From Chaenocephalus aceratus (Eukaryota; Chordata; Actinopteri; Perciformes; Channichthyidae), in assembly GCA_023974075.1 (NCBI GenBank), contig CM043788.1, positions 20,074,496-20,138,495 on the forward strand: a stretch of 64,000 bases of DNA, written 5' to 3'. A program made the translations under genes and the position numbers. The notes beneath the pieces were generated by a model. It was not told where the DNA came from, made no database searches, and worked only from the letters and a program-made list of their open reading frames with translations. Numbering within the stretch: the first letter of the stretch is position 1; every line of letters begins with the position of its first letter. Shown piece after piece: positions 33,572-64,000 of the stretch.

Positions 33572-33581
33572 TATATAAAGC
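33572..33581 (+). promoter_or_regulatory. TATA-like element before the mini-gene
   Basis: CTATATAAAG lies about 35-40 bp before the predicted ATG at 33614, within the TIR element. Confidence 0.4.
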
Positions 33582-33613
33582 AATAGTGATCACCTTTGTC
33601 TACAGTGGGTAAA

Positions 33614-34080
33614 ATGGAATTTGTGGTGCTTACACTGCGTGATGGACAGGGAGACATCACTGTAAGAGTCTCACAAGACATTTCCCAAAGACTACAAAAT
33701 GGTGAGTAAACAACTAAATTGCATTCCAACAATCTGGATATGATTTTAAATGATGTAAATTATTTTTCAGATAACAGTTTAGCAGCTGCACTTATGCAGC
33801 AAGCAAGGGCTGCAACAAATGCACAAGGTAATCTATCATTTAAATCAAAAATGGTATTGTCTTTTAATGCAAATCAAACAAATGACATATTCATGTTTAT
33901 TGTAAACAAATATTGAATTTTTTCTCAATCACAGTCCCTTTAGATCATGTCATTCTCCATACAATACATGTGGGATTTCTATTGCATCCACTTCATCTGC
34001 AACGAAAAACGCCTACGCAATTTCCGCCATTGCAAACCCAGCCAGTCAAGCCGACTCTGAGTCCGAGCTGTCCGACTTAA
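33614..34080 (+). CDS. small three-exon ORF carried by a TIR element, function unknown
   Basis: Exons 33614-33701, 33771-33827 and 33935-34080 join through consensus sites (ATG|GTGAGT, TTTTTCAG|AT, AAG|GTAATC, TCACAG|TC). They stay in frame to TAA, predicting 96 residues. The N-terminal half is well formed (MEFVVLTLRDGQGDITVRVS, LAAALMQQARAATNAQ) with a beta-strand-like start and an amphipathic helix. The C-terminal part is basic and proline-rich and runs into the transposon's subterminal DNA. I do not recognise the family. It may be an accessory ORF of a DNA transposon or a captured host 5' end. Confidence 0.4.
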
Positions 34081-34167
34081 GACGAGCATTTTGACACCTC
34101 CCCCGGCTGCGATCGGCTACTCTCGTCTACTTTCGAGGCGAACCGCAATGTGTCTCAAACAAGCCTA

Positions 34168-34934
34168 GTGCCTCCACAATCCAGTGGGAGAGCCGTTGCT
34201 TAGTAACAGGCTTACCCTTGTGAGGTTTAGCCCAGGACACGAAGAGTTGGTCATTAAGACGAAGCTCTTTCGATCTGTCCATATATGTGTGTAAAGCCCG
34301 GACTGGACACAACAGATCCTGCTGCTGCTCCCCGGAGGAAACCAGCGGCGGAGGAAATGCCTCAATGTCAATTGGGGTACACGAACCAACCACCTTTGGT
34401 GTAAAGGCAGGGTTGGGTTTCAACAACACTCTCGTTTGCCCTGGGGCGAACTGAGTGCATGAGGGATGTACAGACAGTGCATGAATATCGCTGACCCGCT
34501 TGGCGGATGCCAGGGCCAGTAACAGCACTGTCTTGAGTGACAGATGTTTCATGTCAGCTCCTTCCAGGGGTTCAAATGGGGTCATCTTGAGCCCATTTAA
34601 AACCACTGCCAGGTCCCATAAGGGCACCAGCGACCTGGAAACAGGGAGGAGCCTGCGAGCTCCCTTCATAAAAGCGGCAAACCAAAGGATGTTGGCTAGC
34701 CGTCTTACCCTCAAAGCCCACATGGCATGCAGCAATAGCAGCCAGGTACACCTTGATCGTGGAGAAAGCTCTGTGTCTTTCGATCAAGTCCTGTAGAAAT
34801 GATAAAATCACCCCGACAGGACATTGAAAAGAGATGTGTCCTTCTTGAAGGCACCACTCCTCAAACACCCTCCACTTACAGTCGTAAAGAGACCTGGTGG
34901 AGGAAGCTCTCGCACTCTGAATAGTGTTTATCAC
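34168..34934 (-). pseudogene. DIRS tyrosine recombinase, N-terminal and core part
   Basis: Two overlapping frames cover it. At 34934-34572 are INTIQSARASSTRSLYDCKW and VGVILSFLQDLI, the SAM-like N-terminal domain. From 34735 the core follows: LLLALASAKRVSDIHALSV (with the first catalytic arginine), PVRALHTYMDRSKELR and KQRLSHWIVEA. A frame change lies between about 34572 and 34735. The hAT element at 34943-36081 separates it from the RNase H segment. The enzyme would integrate circular DNA copies, but this copy cannot. Confidence 0.8.
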
Positions 34935-34942
34935 CTTCTGAG

Positions 34943-36081
34943 CAGTGGCGAGCCGTCAGGGCCCTCTGTGAGGGCCTAAGGTATTCTAAGAAATAATATT
35001 TGAAAACATTAAAAAAAAGCATTTAAAAAAAAATATTTTTTAATATATGTTTTTGTTGTTATATTTTTCATTAGTTTTACCAAAATAACTTGATTTAATT
35101 GTATGTAAAATAATATTTCCAAAGAAATAAATCCTTCGAATCTGCATGTTCAGTTTCTGTTGGAATGTGAAGGGTTAAATGCCGTCTCTGCGAGTTCTGT
35201 GAAGACGGGAGGGCTTGTTGGTCCCTCTCTACATTCACAGAGGGCCCGCTATAGGAACTCAACGAGAGAGTAATGTCAAATGACAGTACAATTGACCAAT
35301 CATATCTTCCCTCTAAATGGGCGGGCTTTCTTTTCGCGGACTTTATGACAAGTTCCGCCCGCTGTGAAGTCTATGCAAGAGGTGCAGTGACGCGTCCTAA
35401 AACCCGGAAGTAAGCTTCGCTCGGATTCCCTCGACAGAAAGCAGTGGGATTTCTCCATAGGATTTTGGAAAATAGCTCGAAATAAGGTCAGTGGAAAATG
35501 AACCTGTTAGATAGATGCACGTTTAGTTCAGACGGATAATATCCACATGTCTACCCTACTTTTATTATTTTCGAATCATAAATCTAAACGATAGATTTAT
35601 GATCGATAGATTTATGATTAGCATAAGTTCGTTCATGATGGCTCACTTCAGTGATAGTGATGACATCGTTGCGAAATTATGAACCGAGTCATTTTCAAGA
35701 TTGAGTTACAATGATAAACTGGAGTGGCAAAGGATCAGCTGAATGACCCGCAAGTGCTTCATCCAAAAGGACAGGAGGATGGACTTTGTGTTTAAGTGAT
35801 TTATCATCAAAGGTAGACCTAAGTCATTTTCAATGCGGGCCACCGTGCCGACTTCATTCATTTGTAATTGTTACTTGGCTTTGGGAGCCCTGTCATGATA
35901 GGTGTTTATATAAATGGTGTTGTTCTGTGTGGTAGAGGGTCGCTGTCATTGATGCGTTTTGCACCCGGGATCGCTGTTTTGATATTCCGCTGAAGTCTAC
36001 GTTGAGACGTAATATCTCTTCTTTTTTTTCGAGGGAAGGGGGGTCAGAGGGCCTAGGTATAAAAGTCACGGCTCGCCACTG
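34943..36081. mobile_element. non-autonomous hAT element with 8-bp target-site duplication
   Basis: The ends are CAGTGGCGAGCCGT and its inverse ACGGCTCGCCACTG. The octamer CTTCTGAG flanks it exactly at 34935-34942 and 36082-36089, the hAT hallmark. There is no transposase in 1139 bp. The stretch 35378-35640 is the inverted counterpart of 10862-11100 inside another hAT element. The insertion splits the DIRS recombinase gene near its 5' end. Confidence 0.92.
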
Positions 36082-36089
36082 CTTCTGAG

Positions 36090-36960
36090 GGAGTCCGACC
36101 CACTGTATTCAGATTGTACCACTCACGGGTCAGGCCCATAGTGCCCCGCGCTCTGGGCGTGGGTGAAGGATCGCCCCCCCCCCCCCCCCCCCCCGCCTGA
36201 GACAATCTGTCCCTGCGTGGTGGGGGGCCGGCTGCCATGGCTGCCCGCACAACAGCTGATATATCTCCGCCAGCCCGTACGTTGCGGGCTAGGGTGGAAA
36301 CATCAGAGTAAGTGTGTGGCGTTGCTCCTTCACTCTGGCCAGAGTTGGGGGTAACAGAGCCAGGGGTGGGAACGCGTACAGAGGACCCGGAGGTCAATCG
36401 TGTATGAGTGCGTTTAAATCGTGCATTAAAGAGAACAGCTGTCATTGAGCATTTTTTCTTTATGCGAACAGATTTAACGCGGCTCCGCCGTAACGCACCC
36501 ACAGCGGACTCACGATCCTTGGATGTGGAGTCCAGTCTGCATAATGGTGCACCTCTGGACAGAAGTTCTGTCCCGAGGTGCATCACTCCCGGTACCTGTG
36601 TCGCTCTCAGAGAGAGGAGACGTCTGCCGCTCCAAGGGATCAGTTTGTGTGCCAGTGTGTGTGACTGGGGACCACGCAACCTCCCTTGGCGGTTCATACA
36701 CGATATCGTGTGGTCTGTCCTCACGAGGATATGGTGTCCTCTGAGAGACGGCAGGAAGCGTTTTAGGGTGGGGAACACCGCTATAAGCTCCGGGTAATTT
36801 ACGTGCGCCCTCTGGAGGTCTCTGCTCTAGGGACCTCTCACCGCGCGACCTTCGTAAATCCCCTATCAGCCTGTCTGACATGCGTCCGTGGTGACCACCT
36901 TCCGTGAAAGGACAGCACCCGTAGGCGCGTCCCGCACTAGAAAAGTCGGGTGTAGTGCCA
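36090..36960 (-). pseudogene. DIRS RNase H and RT remnant
   Basis: On the minus strand, VVTTDAC near 36900 is the start of the DIRS RNase H domain. LKRFLPSLRGHHILVRTDHT with LRATQVPG follows near 36770-36610, and RRDRLSQAGG near 36200. Frames are broken by stops and shifts. A run of about 21 C (36174-36194) encodes an artificial glycine tract. The YxDD-bearing RT core is missing between here and the gag ORF. Confidence 0.75.
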
Positions 36961-37272
36961 CTACGCATTACATAATAACCAATACTCTCCGCACGCCATG
37001 GCGTTCGGGGTTTAGTTTTATTATGAGCCCCATGTTGAGCGGGTGCTTTACGAGGACATTTGTCTGCGTAATCTGACTCTGCTCGGCGGGCATTATAGAT
37101 AAAACCCTTCTTTCTAGGAGAGAGAGAACCTCTCTCTCCAGAATATGGGTTGACTCTCTCTGGGCTTGTGAAAACAGATAAAGTATAACTGTTTTGAGAA
37201 GCCCAGGCAGATGTCGTGAGTATCTCCTGCTGTATGCTCCTTAGAGCCAGCTGAGATGTCACGCTTACGGCT

Positions 37273-37450
37273 CCAGCCGGCACTGCGCATGCGTGTGACG
37301 GTGGTGCCTTCACAGCTCCAGCCGGCACAGCACAGGCGTGTGACGGTGGAGCCCTTACGACCCCAGCCGGCACTGCGCATGCGCGTGACAGTGGTGCCCT
37401 TAAAGCCCCAGCCGGCACTGCGCGTGCGCGTGGCGGTGGTGCCTTCACAG
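37273..37450. repeat. 45-bp tandem repeat, four copies
   Basis: CCAGCCGGCAC starts at 37273, 37318, 37363 and 37408, an exact 45-bp spacing. Read on the minus strand it gives a 15-residue alanine/proline-rich repeat (ACAVPAGAV). It occupies the DIRS RT region. Confidence 0.9.
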
Positions 37451-37714
37451 ACCCGTCAATAATCCGTCTTTTGAGAGATGCCGTAGCTGCTCTCAAAAGG
37501 GGAAGAATTGGCGGGCTGTTTATTGGTTTTATTGATTTTATTTCATTTTTTTGAGCTACGCCCTCGGCCTGAAGCCTGGATGCGTCAGCGGCAAATGTTT
37601 TATGACAGAGGAATCAATCAGCATGTGACATGTGTTTGTGCGGACTTGAGGATGGTGTTTAGGCATCTCTCGAGGCGGCGGAAACACATTCACGGAGGGG
37701 AGAAGGAGGGGCTG

Positions 37715-39406
37715 TCACACCGCTCGCTTCTTCTTCCTCGACTGCTGGCCGAAATTCTGGGTTGGCTGAGCCTGAGCTGCAGCCGGAACCGGAGATTTTC
37801 TCGGCCAACTTGCCCTTGTCTCCAGCCTGGGCTGGGGACTCGGGGTGGGCTGCGACCTCTGCGTCTTCGGTGTTTTAAACCGAGCAGAGTTCGAGGCAGC
37901 TTGTGCAGAGGACTGCTGCTGCGAGAGCAGCGGCTGGACCCTTCGAGGGAGGCAGAGATGGAGTGCCTCGTCCTCCCTCTTCTTCGTCTGACACCTCCTT
38001 TGCATGGAGGCGAGAGCGGAGCCAAAAATTCCCTCGGGAACGATGGGCATATCCAGCACATCCTCCTTTTCCCAGTCTGGGAGAGTGGTGAGGTTGAGCC
38101 ATCTCGCTCTTTCCTGCACCACCATGATCCCAATTGCCTTGCCCGTGGCCTGGACGGCGCAGCGTTGGACACGGAGACAAATGTCCGTGACCGCTGCCAT
38201 CTCGTCCAGAGTGGCTGCCCCCGGGTTACCCGACAGGTCCTCGCAGAGCTCCGCTTGGTAGGCGGTTAACAGCGAGGACACATTCAGGGCCCTGGCGGAC
38301 AACGCTGCCGCTTTGTAGGCCTTTTCAGTCATTGCTGACTGAAAACGGTCCAACTTTGCTGGCAGCGTGGGTGACGGGCCCACCTTTGGTAGAAGGTGAG
38401 CCGCTACCAGCGGTTCCATGAGCGGCATGCAGAGCAGGCCGAGATTCTCCATTCCGTCACAGTCTAGGGAGGAGGCACCCTGGATTGGGACCTTGTTGCT
38501 GAAGGGCCGGTCTCTCCACGAGACCGACACCTCATCCAACATCTCCGGGAAGACTGGAAGGAGTTGTCTCTTTTTCCCCGCTGCTTGGAGAAGATGTTTT
38601 CCCTCGTAGCGGGACCTGGAGGTCTCCTTGGCCATTTTGGGCCACGGGACGTTGAGTTTGGCCGCAGCGCGTTTACACACGGCCTGCAGGTCCATGCTCA
38701 GACCGGGCGAAGCTGGTGTGCTATCGCCCGGGAGAACAGCACTTGCCTCAGGCTTTGCAGCATGAGCCGGTGACATGAAGGTGTCCTCTTCCTGTTCATC
38801 CGATTCGGACAGGAGGAACGCCAGGGCGTCCTCCTCGTAGTCAGGCCCGAGGACATCCTCCGCGGGTGAGACCATGGTGAGGTCTAACCGGGAGCCCCAG
38901 CTTGGTGGAGCGCGGGAAACCGTTCCCGCGTGGCTTTCCGTCACCGGGTCCCGGCCTGCCAGGGCGCGGGATTCTGGTTCTATAGCCATAACAGATAGTG
39001 AGCCCCAGACAGACACGGAGAGGGGCTCACTCTCTGTGGCGGACGCCCCCGTGACCTGACTGCCGATCGGCGGGTCCTTGGACATGGGGGGGTCCTGCTC
39101 CGACAGGCTAGCTTGTCGAGCTAACCGTCGGCGGAGGCTCTTAACAGTGAAGCGGCCGCAATGTCCGCATGAGCCGGGGTTGTCGATAGCGCCTCGGGCG
39201 TGTTCCAGCCCGAGGCAGGACGAACAGACCTGGTGTGTGTCTGTGCCCGAGATCTTCAACCCGCAGCCGCAGAGTCGAGCCACCGAGTCGAGCCACCGAG
39301 TCCCTGACTCCTCTGGTGTGAGGGAGAGGGGCGTCCATCTTGGCCGCCTCGTGGCGTGGAGAGGGCACGCTCTCGACAGGTGGGACGGGAGAAAAGATAA
39401 AACCAC
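37715..39406 (-). CDS. DIRS gag-like ORF1 (563 aa)
   Basis: The longest open frame of the DIRS element. Near its start is a cysteine/histidine cluster (CSSCLGLEHARG, then GSCGHCGRF), as in fish DIRS gag-like proteins. The middle holds LNVPWPKMAKE and FPEMLDEVSVSW-type segments common to DIRS ORF1, and the end is basic (QQSRKKKRAV). It would package element RNA. The frame is intact, although the rest of the element is not, so this copy may be fairly young or simply lucky. The start codon is uncertain. Confidence 0.75.
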   Translation of the reverse strand: MVLSFLPSHLSRACPLHATRRPRWTPLSLTPEESGTRWLDSVARLCGCGLKISGTDTHQVCSSCLGLEHARGAIDNPGSCGHCGRFTVKSLRRRLARQASLSEQDPPMSKDPPIGSQVTGASATESEPLSVSVWGSLSVMAIEPESRALAGRDPVTESHAGTVSRAPPSWGSRLDLTMVSPAEDVLGPDYEEDALAFLLSESDEQEEDTFMSPAHAAKPEASAVLPGDSTPASPGLSMDLQAVCKRAAAKLNVPWPKMAKETSRSRYEGKHLLQAAGKKRQLLPVFPEMLDEVSVSWRDRPFSNKVPIQGASSLDCDGMENLGLLCMPLMEPLVAAHLLPKVGPSPTLPAKLDRFQSAMTEKAYKAAALSARALNVSSLLTAYQAELCEDLSGNPGAATLDEMAAVTDICLRVQRCAVQATGKAIGIMVVQERARWLNLTTLPDWEKEDVLDMPIVPEGIFGSALASMQRRCQTKKREDEALHLCLPRRVQPLLSQQQSSAQAASNSARFKTPKTQRSQPTPSPQPRLETRASWPRKSPVPAAAQAQPTQNFGQQSRKKKRAV

Positions 39407-39789
39407 CTTGTCCTTAATCCGGAGAAAAGGACAGTGTGGGTCTTTTATTCCCGGAGAATACTGACTGGTGTGGCAGTATGCTCCTTTTTAATCCTTTTCC
39501 CCTCCGTGGAGGAGAGAAAAGAAAAAACGTCCTCGCTACTGTGGTGTCGGTAGAGAGGAAGCGAGCTAGCAACAGGTGTGCTGCTAGCTTAAAAAAAAAA
39601 TCGGACCTACCTTACTTTCCGGGGAAGAGAAGTGCGAGGTCGATTTTAATACTAACTGGCGTTAGTACTACCGTCTTCCTGCGAAGCAGAAGGAGTAGTC
39701 GGCCAGCGCCTGTCGACCGAAATGGGTATTTGGGTTCAGTCTGTGGACAGTGAAGCTTGCCCAGCTACTGTAGAGATGTGCTCTGAAGC

Positions 39790-39976
39790 GAGAAGAGGTG
39801 TTTGAATGACGCATGCGTTGTGGCACAAGCTACTTATAGGGGGTGATTTCCCCTGCCGCTGACGTCAAGATCACCAGCCAATCAGGATTGGCGTAATGAG
39901 ATTGATGCTTCTGTTTGCTCCGCGATGAGGCGCATCCCATAGTGAGACATCGAACGGAGTGTTATGAATGAGAACT
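39790..39976. repeat. DIRS right terminal inverted repeat
   Basis: Inverted partner of 31966-32150 (shared GAATGACGCATGCGTTGTGG and GATGAGGCGCATCCCATAGT). It ends GAATGAGAACT, the sequence whose complement forms the second half of the internal complementary region. Confidence 0.85.
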
Positions 39977-41206
39977 CTTAACTTGATAACAAGTAGAGTT
40001 TAAAGTATTTTTATTTTTTAAATTATTTTTATACTTTATACAAAGCTTATTTGTATAGGAATGTAACACCAGTGACAATTTGGAGAAAACACTACCATTT
40101 TAACAAAATGGCTGCAATGTGTCAGACCAAATATGGCTTCAGTCAATATCAAAATCGTTTAACTCTTCAATACAATACATTTTCCCATTCAAATGTTCAC
40201 CCCTAGGGCTATGCAATGAGTAACACTAATGACAGACTTGAAAGACGCTTTTGTAAAATTTGAAGATAAAATGACACCTTTAACAAACAAAGTAAGAAGT
40301 ATCTGACTTTCCTTATGTCTTTGTCCACTGCACTGCCTCAAATGATCTCTTGTTACAGGAGGCACTTCAGAGACAGTACATTATTTCAAAAATAAAAGCG
40401 TTTTGTGTAGCAGTAACACCAATGACGTAATTTTGGGTGACTGACATTTATTTGATATTATTAATAATAATTGTTATTACCATTTCAGTGTCATATTTAA
40501 TGTAATGTTATGTAAATATAAATTAGATTTATTTATTGAAAAAAAAATCTTTTAAATTAAAACTATAGGCTCCACTTCCATGTATGATCAAAGGGACAAG
40601 GCAGTTCCTGGAACTTGGCATTTTAAATAAATTGCAATTTACGTAAAAAACCATTTTTTTATTTAGTACCATTGCAAAGACAATCTCTATGTATTCAACA
40701 TATATAATGAATGTGAGTATTAGGTCAACGTCATGTATTTTGGTGTCTGCAAAAGTAGAATGACCCCTATATGTTTAATTAAATTATACTTGTAGTTTTA
40801 CATGAAGTCTTTTCTCTCTGTCTTTCCTCTCATCCATCACCTGTGAGTGCAGACAGGCAGGGGGCGTAGAGAGGCCGCTAGAGAGCAGCCAGAGTCTGCA
40901 ATGAGCTGAGAGCTGGCAGGGGGAACTGGTCGTGGCAGAGCAGAGATGTAGTGCAGCTCTCTGGGACTCCGTGGCCAGCCGTCTATCACTCTCATCGGGG
41001 AACATTTGTCCGACATTACCGCGGAATAGGAATGACCGGATTACCTTTTTTGCACACCTATACTGCATGAATGTGTCGCGTAATGCGGCCGAGGAGAGCT
41101 GCCTTTGGGGGGAAATATTTATGTTTCGGGACGGTTTTGTTGGAGTAGCTAGTTGCTAGCGCTGGGCTAGCGACTGTGCTGTCTACTTCCTAACGTATTT
41201 GTTAAG
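39977..41206. other. intergenic region and atp11b promoter/5' UTR
   Basis: 39977-40780 is AT-rich with nothing recognised. From about 40850 to the ATG at 41207, GC content and CpG rise, as in a housekeeping promoter. No TATA box is clear and the transcription start cannot be fixed by eye. Confidence 0.4.
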
Positions 41207-61875
<20,669 letters not shown>

Positions 61876-62210
61876 GTGAGGGTACATTAAATTCAGCTAA
61901 AATAGCTGATTTGTGCATGCCGAGTGTTTTCGACATTCTCAGTTTACTCGCAGCACTCCAACCTTTTTCCTGCTGTAACCCTTGTTTTTGAGGCATTTTT
62001 TTGTCACAGAAATATAGAGCAGGCCACGATTTAATGTACAGTGAAAACCCTAACAAATGATTGTGTAACATTTTTCAAATACATTAATAGAAAGAGACCA
62101 GATTCTCTTATACCAGTTAGATAAAGATGGAAGCTGCAAAACTCTTCCAGTTCTAGGAAGGACGGAGCATTTATGAATGAGAAATGAGGCTGTGTACATC
62201 TAAATTGCCA

Positions 62211-62830
62211 ACTATTCAATTCAAAACCTTTATTTATCCAGGTAAAATCCCATCCCTCTTTCAAGGGAGACCTGCAGCAGTAGGTTCCACAAGAAGACAT
62301 AAAAACATAAACAACAGAACAACAAAAGGACATCATACAGCAAAATGTACAGGGATTACAATTTACATATTTAACCACATGTACAGGAATCAACAGCATC
62401 TGATTTTGTAGCATCCAACCGAGCTTTAAAAACATGTAGTGGTACTAACTTGGTAATTTTCCATTCTGTTTGCAGAAAAGCTTTCTTCCCTAAGACAGTC
62501 CTAGCACTTGGCACATTTAATAAAACTACAGCATGCGATCTCAGGCAATAAGTACTTTCAATTCGCAGAGAGATCAGGGAGCAGATTTAAGATGGTAGTT
62601 TATCCAACATGGCTTTGTAAATGAAAAAGTACCAGTGACTGAGCCTCCGTACAGTAAGTGATGGCAAAACCGCCTTGGTATACAGGGTACAGTGATGCGT
62701 AAGTGCTTTACAATTTGTCAAAAATCTCAGTGCACTGTGATACGCAGCATCGAAATTGCTCAGGTAATTGGCAGGTGCATTCATATATAACAAATCACCA
62801 TAGTCCAGCCCAATAAGGCTTCATTGGGCA
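62211..62830 (-). mobile_element. LINE fragment, RT C-terminal end
   Basis: The minus-strand open frame 62793-62587 reads NAPANYLSNFDAAYHSALRF, then THHCTLYTKAVLPSLTVRRL and YFFIYKAMLDKLPS. This is the end of a fish non-LTR reverse transcriptase. The 3' part carries the TTTATTTATCCAGG-type sequence common in these elements. The clade was not assigned. Confidence 0.65.
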
Positions 62831-63203
62831 GGAGTCAGGGATTCGTGCCTATGCCAATTCATTGCATCCAATTGAATTATGTCATGCAGTTAGGGTTGCA
62901 CCCACGAACCAATGCCTTCATGCTCCATTTGGCCCCAGACAGTGCATCTGTTCTGTTTTGTTTTTGTGTTTTAATTTAAACTGAAAGCAGACACAGTTGA
63001 AAACATAACCTCAATATTCACTCGCAAACATAACACCTGTTACAACACCATTTATTTAAAAAGGAGTCACAGTTGGTCAGATTACTCAAAAGATAGTGGT
63101 ATTACATATCTTTGGACTTTATTCTTCTGTTGTTGGTATTGTGATTTGCCAATTCCTTAATAATGAGAATAGTGCTGTGACATGTTAAGTGTACAACCCC
63201 ATC

Positions 63204-63559
63204 CAGGGGCCTCATTTATAAACGGTGCATACACTCAAAAGATGTTCAAAGCAATGTTTGCGATTTATAAAAAACAAACTTGACGGGAAAATGTGCGGTC
63301 CTCCACGCAAACTCTAACCCATGCGTACGCACTAAGCACAAAAAAACGGGAGAGACGAGAAACTGCGACACCGTTGGCAGAAGGAAGAATGGAGAGAAAT
63401 ATGTGGAAATAATACCATAAATAAAATGTTACCTCTCATTTATCATACATGAAGAATTCATTTTCAAACATTGATTAAAGCCAATCTTAAAATGATTAAA
63501 CAAACGCCTGTTTGAGACTCCTCAGTGCACACAAAAACATAACTTGGAGAAATAAATAT

Positions 63560-63590
<31 letters not shown>
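63204..63590. mobile_element. hAT-like MITE start and (TA)n tract
   Basis: CAGGGGCCTCATTTATAAAC at 63204 is the typical first end of an abundant fish MITE. Its second end was not found. A TA run follows at about 63565-63591. Confidence 0.4.
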
Positions 63591-63597
<7 letters not shown>

Positions 63598-63598
<1 letters not shown>

Positions 63599-63770
63599 TG
63601 GGGTCGTTACTAAAAAAAAGTAACATATTACATATTACTTTAAAAAAAAGTAATATATTACACTACTTCGTTACTCTCTACATAAAGTAATTCGTTACTT
63701 TATTCGTTACTTTACTCGTTACTTTACTCGCAGGGCCGGCCCGCCCCTCCCTGCAGGCAGATCACGCAGA
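63598..63770. repeat. GTTACTTTACTC-type repeat
   Basis: Recurrent TTCGTTACTTTA and TACTCGTTACTTTACTCG units with AAGTAAC/GTTACT complementarity form a local inverted and tandem repeat, seen widely as the end of fish DNA transposons. Confidence 0.5.
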
Positions 63771-64000
63771 CTGCTAAAGTTTCAAATGTTCTCTTTAGTT
63801 CAGTTTCCATTGTCGCATAAGACTGATCCAGATAGCTCCTGAATGTTTTCCTATCTGACCGTGGCTCTCCTCTGTCTCCTGCTATCTGTATATTTTGCGC
63901 AGTCTATCTCTGCTCACGCTGTTGCGTCAGCGTGTTCTCCTGCGTGTTGGCCATGTGTTGCACTGGAGCCAGACTGGAGCACACCGCAAAGACTTCAGCC

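Larger units (their letters stand above)
32562..34165. mobile_element. 1.6-kb TIR DNA transposon inserted in the DIRS recombinase
   Basis: The ends are 15-bp perfect inverted repeats, GGCTTGTTTGAGACA (32562-32576 and inverted at 34151-34165). TA flanks both sides (32560-32561 and 34166-34167), suggesting a TA target duplication. Excising it in thought brings the two recombinase pieces together. It carries a small three-exon ORF (33614-34080) behind a TATA box but no recognised transposase. The superfamily is not certain. Confidence 0.7.
31919..39976 (-). mobile_element. DIRS-type tyrosine-recombinase retrotransposon, degenerate
   Basis: Reading on the minus strand, the order is gag-like ORF (39406-37715), reverse transcriptase/RNase H remnants (about 36960-36090), then tyrosine recombinase (34934-34168, continuing at 32559-32360). 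Termini are inverted: about 31966-32150 mirrors 39790-39953. A third block (32162-32253) is the reverse complement of both extreme ends joined together, which is the internal complementary region unique to DIRS elements. The copy is dead: the RT core is missing, catalytic residues are altered, and two DNA transposons interrupt it. DIRS elements integrate through the recombinase and leave no ordinary target duplication; none is seen here. Confidence 0.88.

Noticed and set aside
36510..37496. 328-residue minus-strand open frame as a separate gene
   Set aside because: It lies in the DIRS RT/RNase H region, in the wrong frame for the recognisable RNase H start, and is built partly of the 45-bp tandem repeat.
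37508..38269. 253-residue plus-strand open frame
   Set aside because: Shadow of the DIRS gag ORF on the other strand.

Overview
The window is vertebrate nuclear DNA, most likely from a ray-finned (teleost) fish. Genes are split by GT-AG introns, AC/TG microsatellites are long, and the repeats are typical of fish: L2-like and Rex3/RTE-like LINEs, DIRS tyrosine-recombinase retrotransposons, hAT elements, TTAA-flanked MITEs and tRNA-derived SINEs. No operon, CRISPR, rRNA or phage feature is present.

Layout. 1-970: frameshifted retrotransposon gag fragment. 1160-2015: 3' end of an L2-like LINE. 2055-4617 (minus): 3' exons of a G2E3-like HECT-domain E3 ligase. Its last intron carries a Rex3/RTE-type insertion with a 16-bp target duplication, and one exon has an in-frame stop. 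4.7-13.4 kb: a mosaic of hAT-derived DNA, including a long-armed inverted element (6062-9883) with transposase remnants and a 2.9-kb hAT element with a perfect 8-bp target duplication (10486-13384). 14260-14880: Harbinger-type MITE. 15.66-18.07 kb: palindromic 177-bp satellite array. 18413-19415: foldback MITE between TTAA sites.

19.5-26.6 kb (plus): a complete SAMD9/SAMD9L-like gene predicted to encode 1538 residues. The order is SAM-SAM-PYRIN-like-SIR2-like-P-loop NTPase (STAND type)-helical repeats-OB-like. The PYRIN-like exon lies where SAMD9 proteins normally carry the AlbA/Schlafen-type tRNase domain. This is the most interesting observation in the window.

26.7-31.9 kb has no recognisable gene. 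31.92-39.98 kb is a degenerate DIRS retrotransposon (coding strand minus) with its diagnostic termini: split inverted ends plus an internal complementary region that joins both ends. It is interrupted by a 1.6-kb TIR element, which itself holds a small intron-containing ORF, and by a 1.1-kb hAT element with an 8-bp target duplication.

41.2 kb to the window end (plus): the 5' part of atp11b, a P4-ATPase lipid flippase. Fourteen coding exons encode the first 512 residues, through the DKTGT phosphorylation site into the nucleotide-binding domain, and the gene runs off the right edge. Its introns hold a 273-bp TG repeat, MITEs, a SINE, a probable solo LTR and a LINE fragment.

The host genes (HECT ligase, SAMD9-like immune factor, flippase) show no shared pathway. 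All calls come from reading the sequence and translations; no database search was possible.
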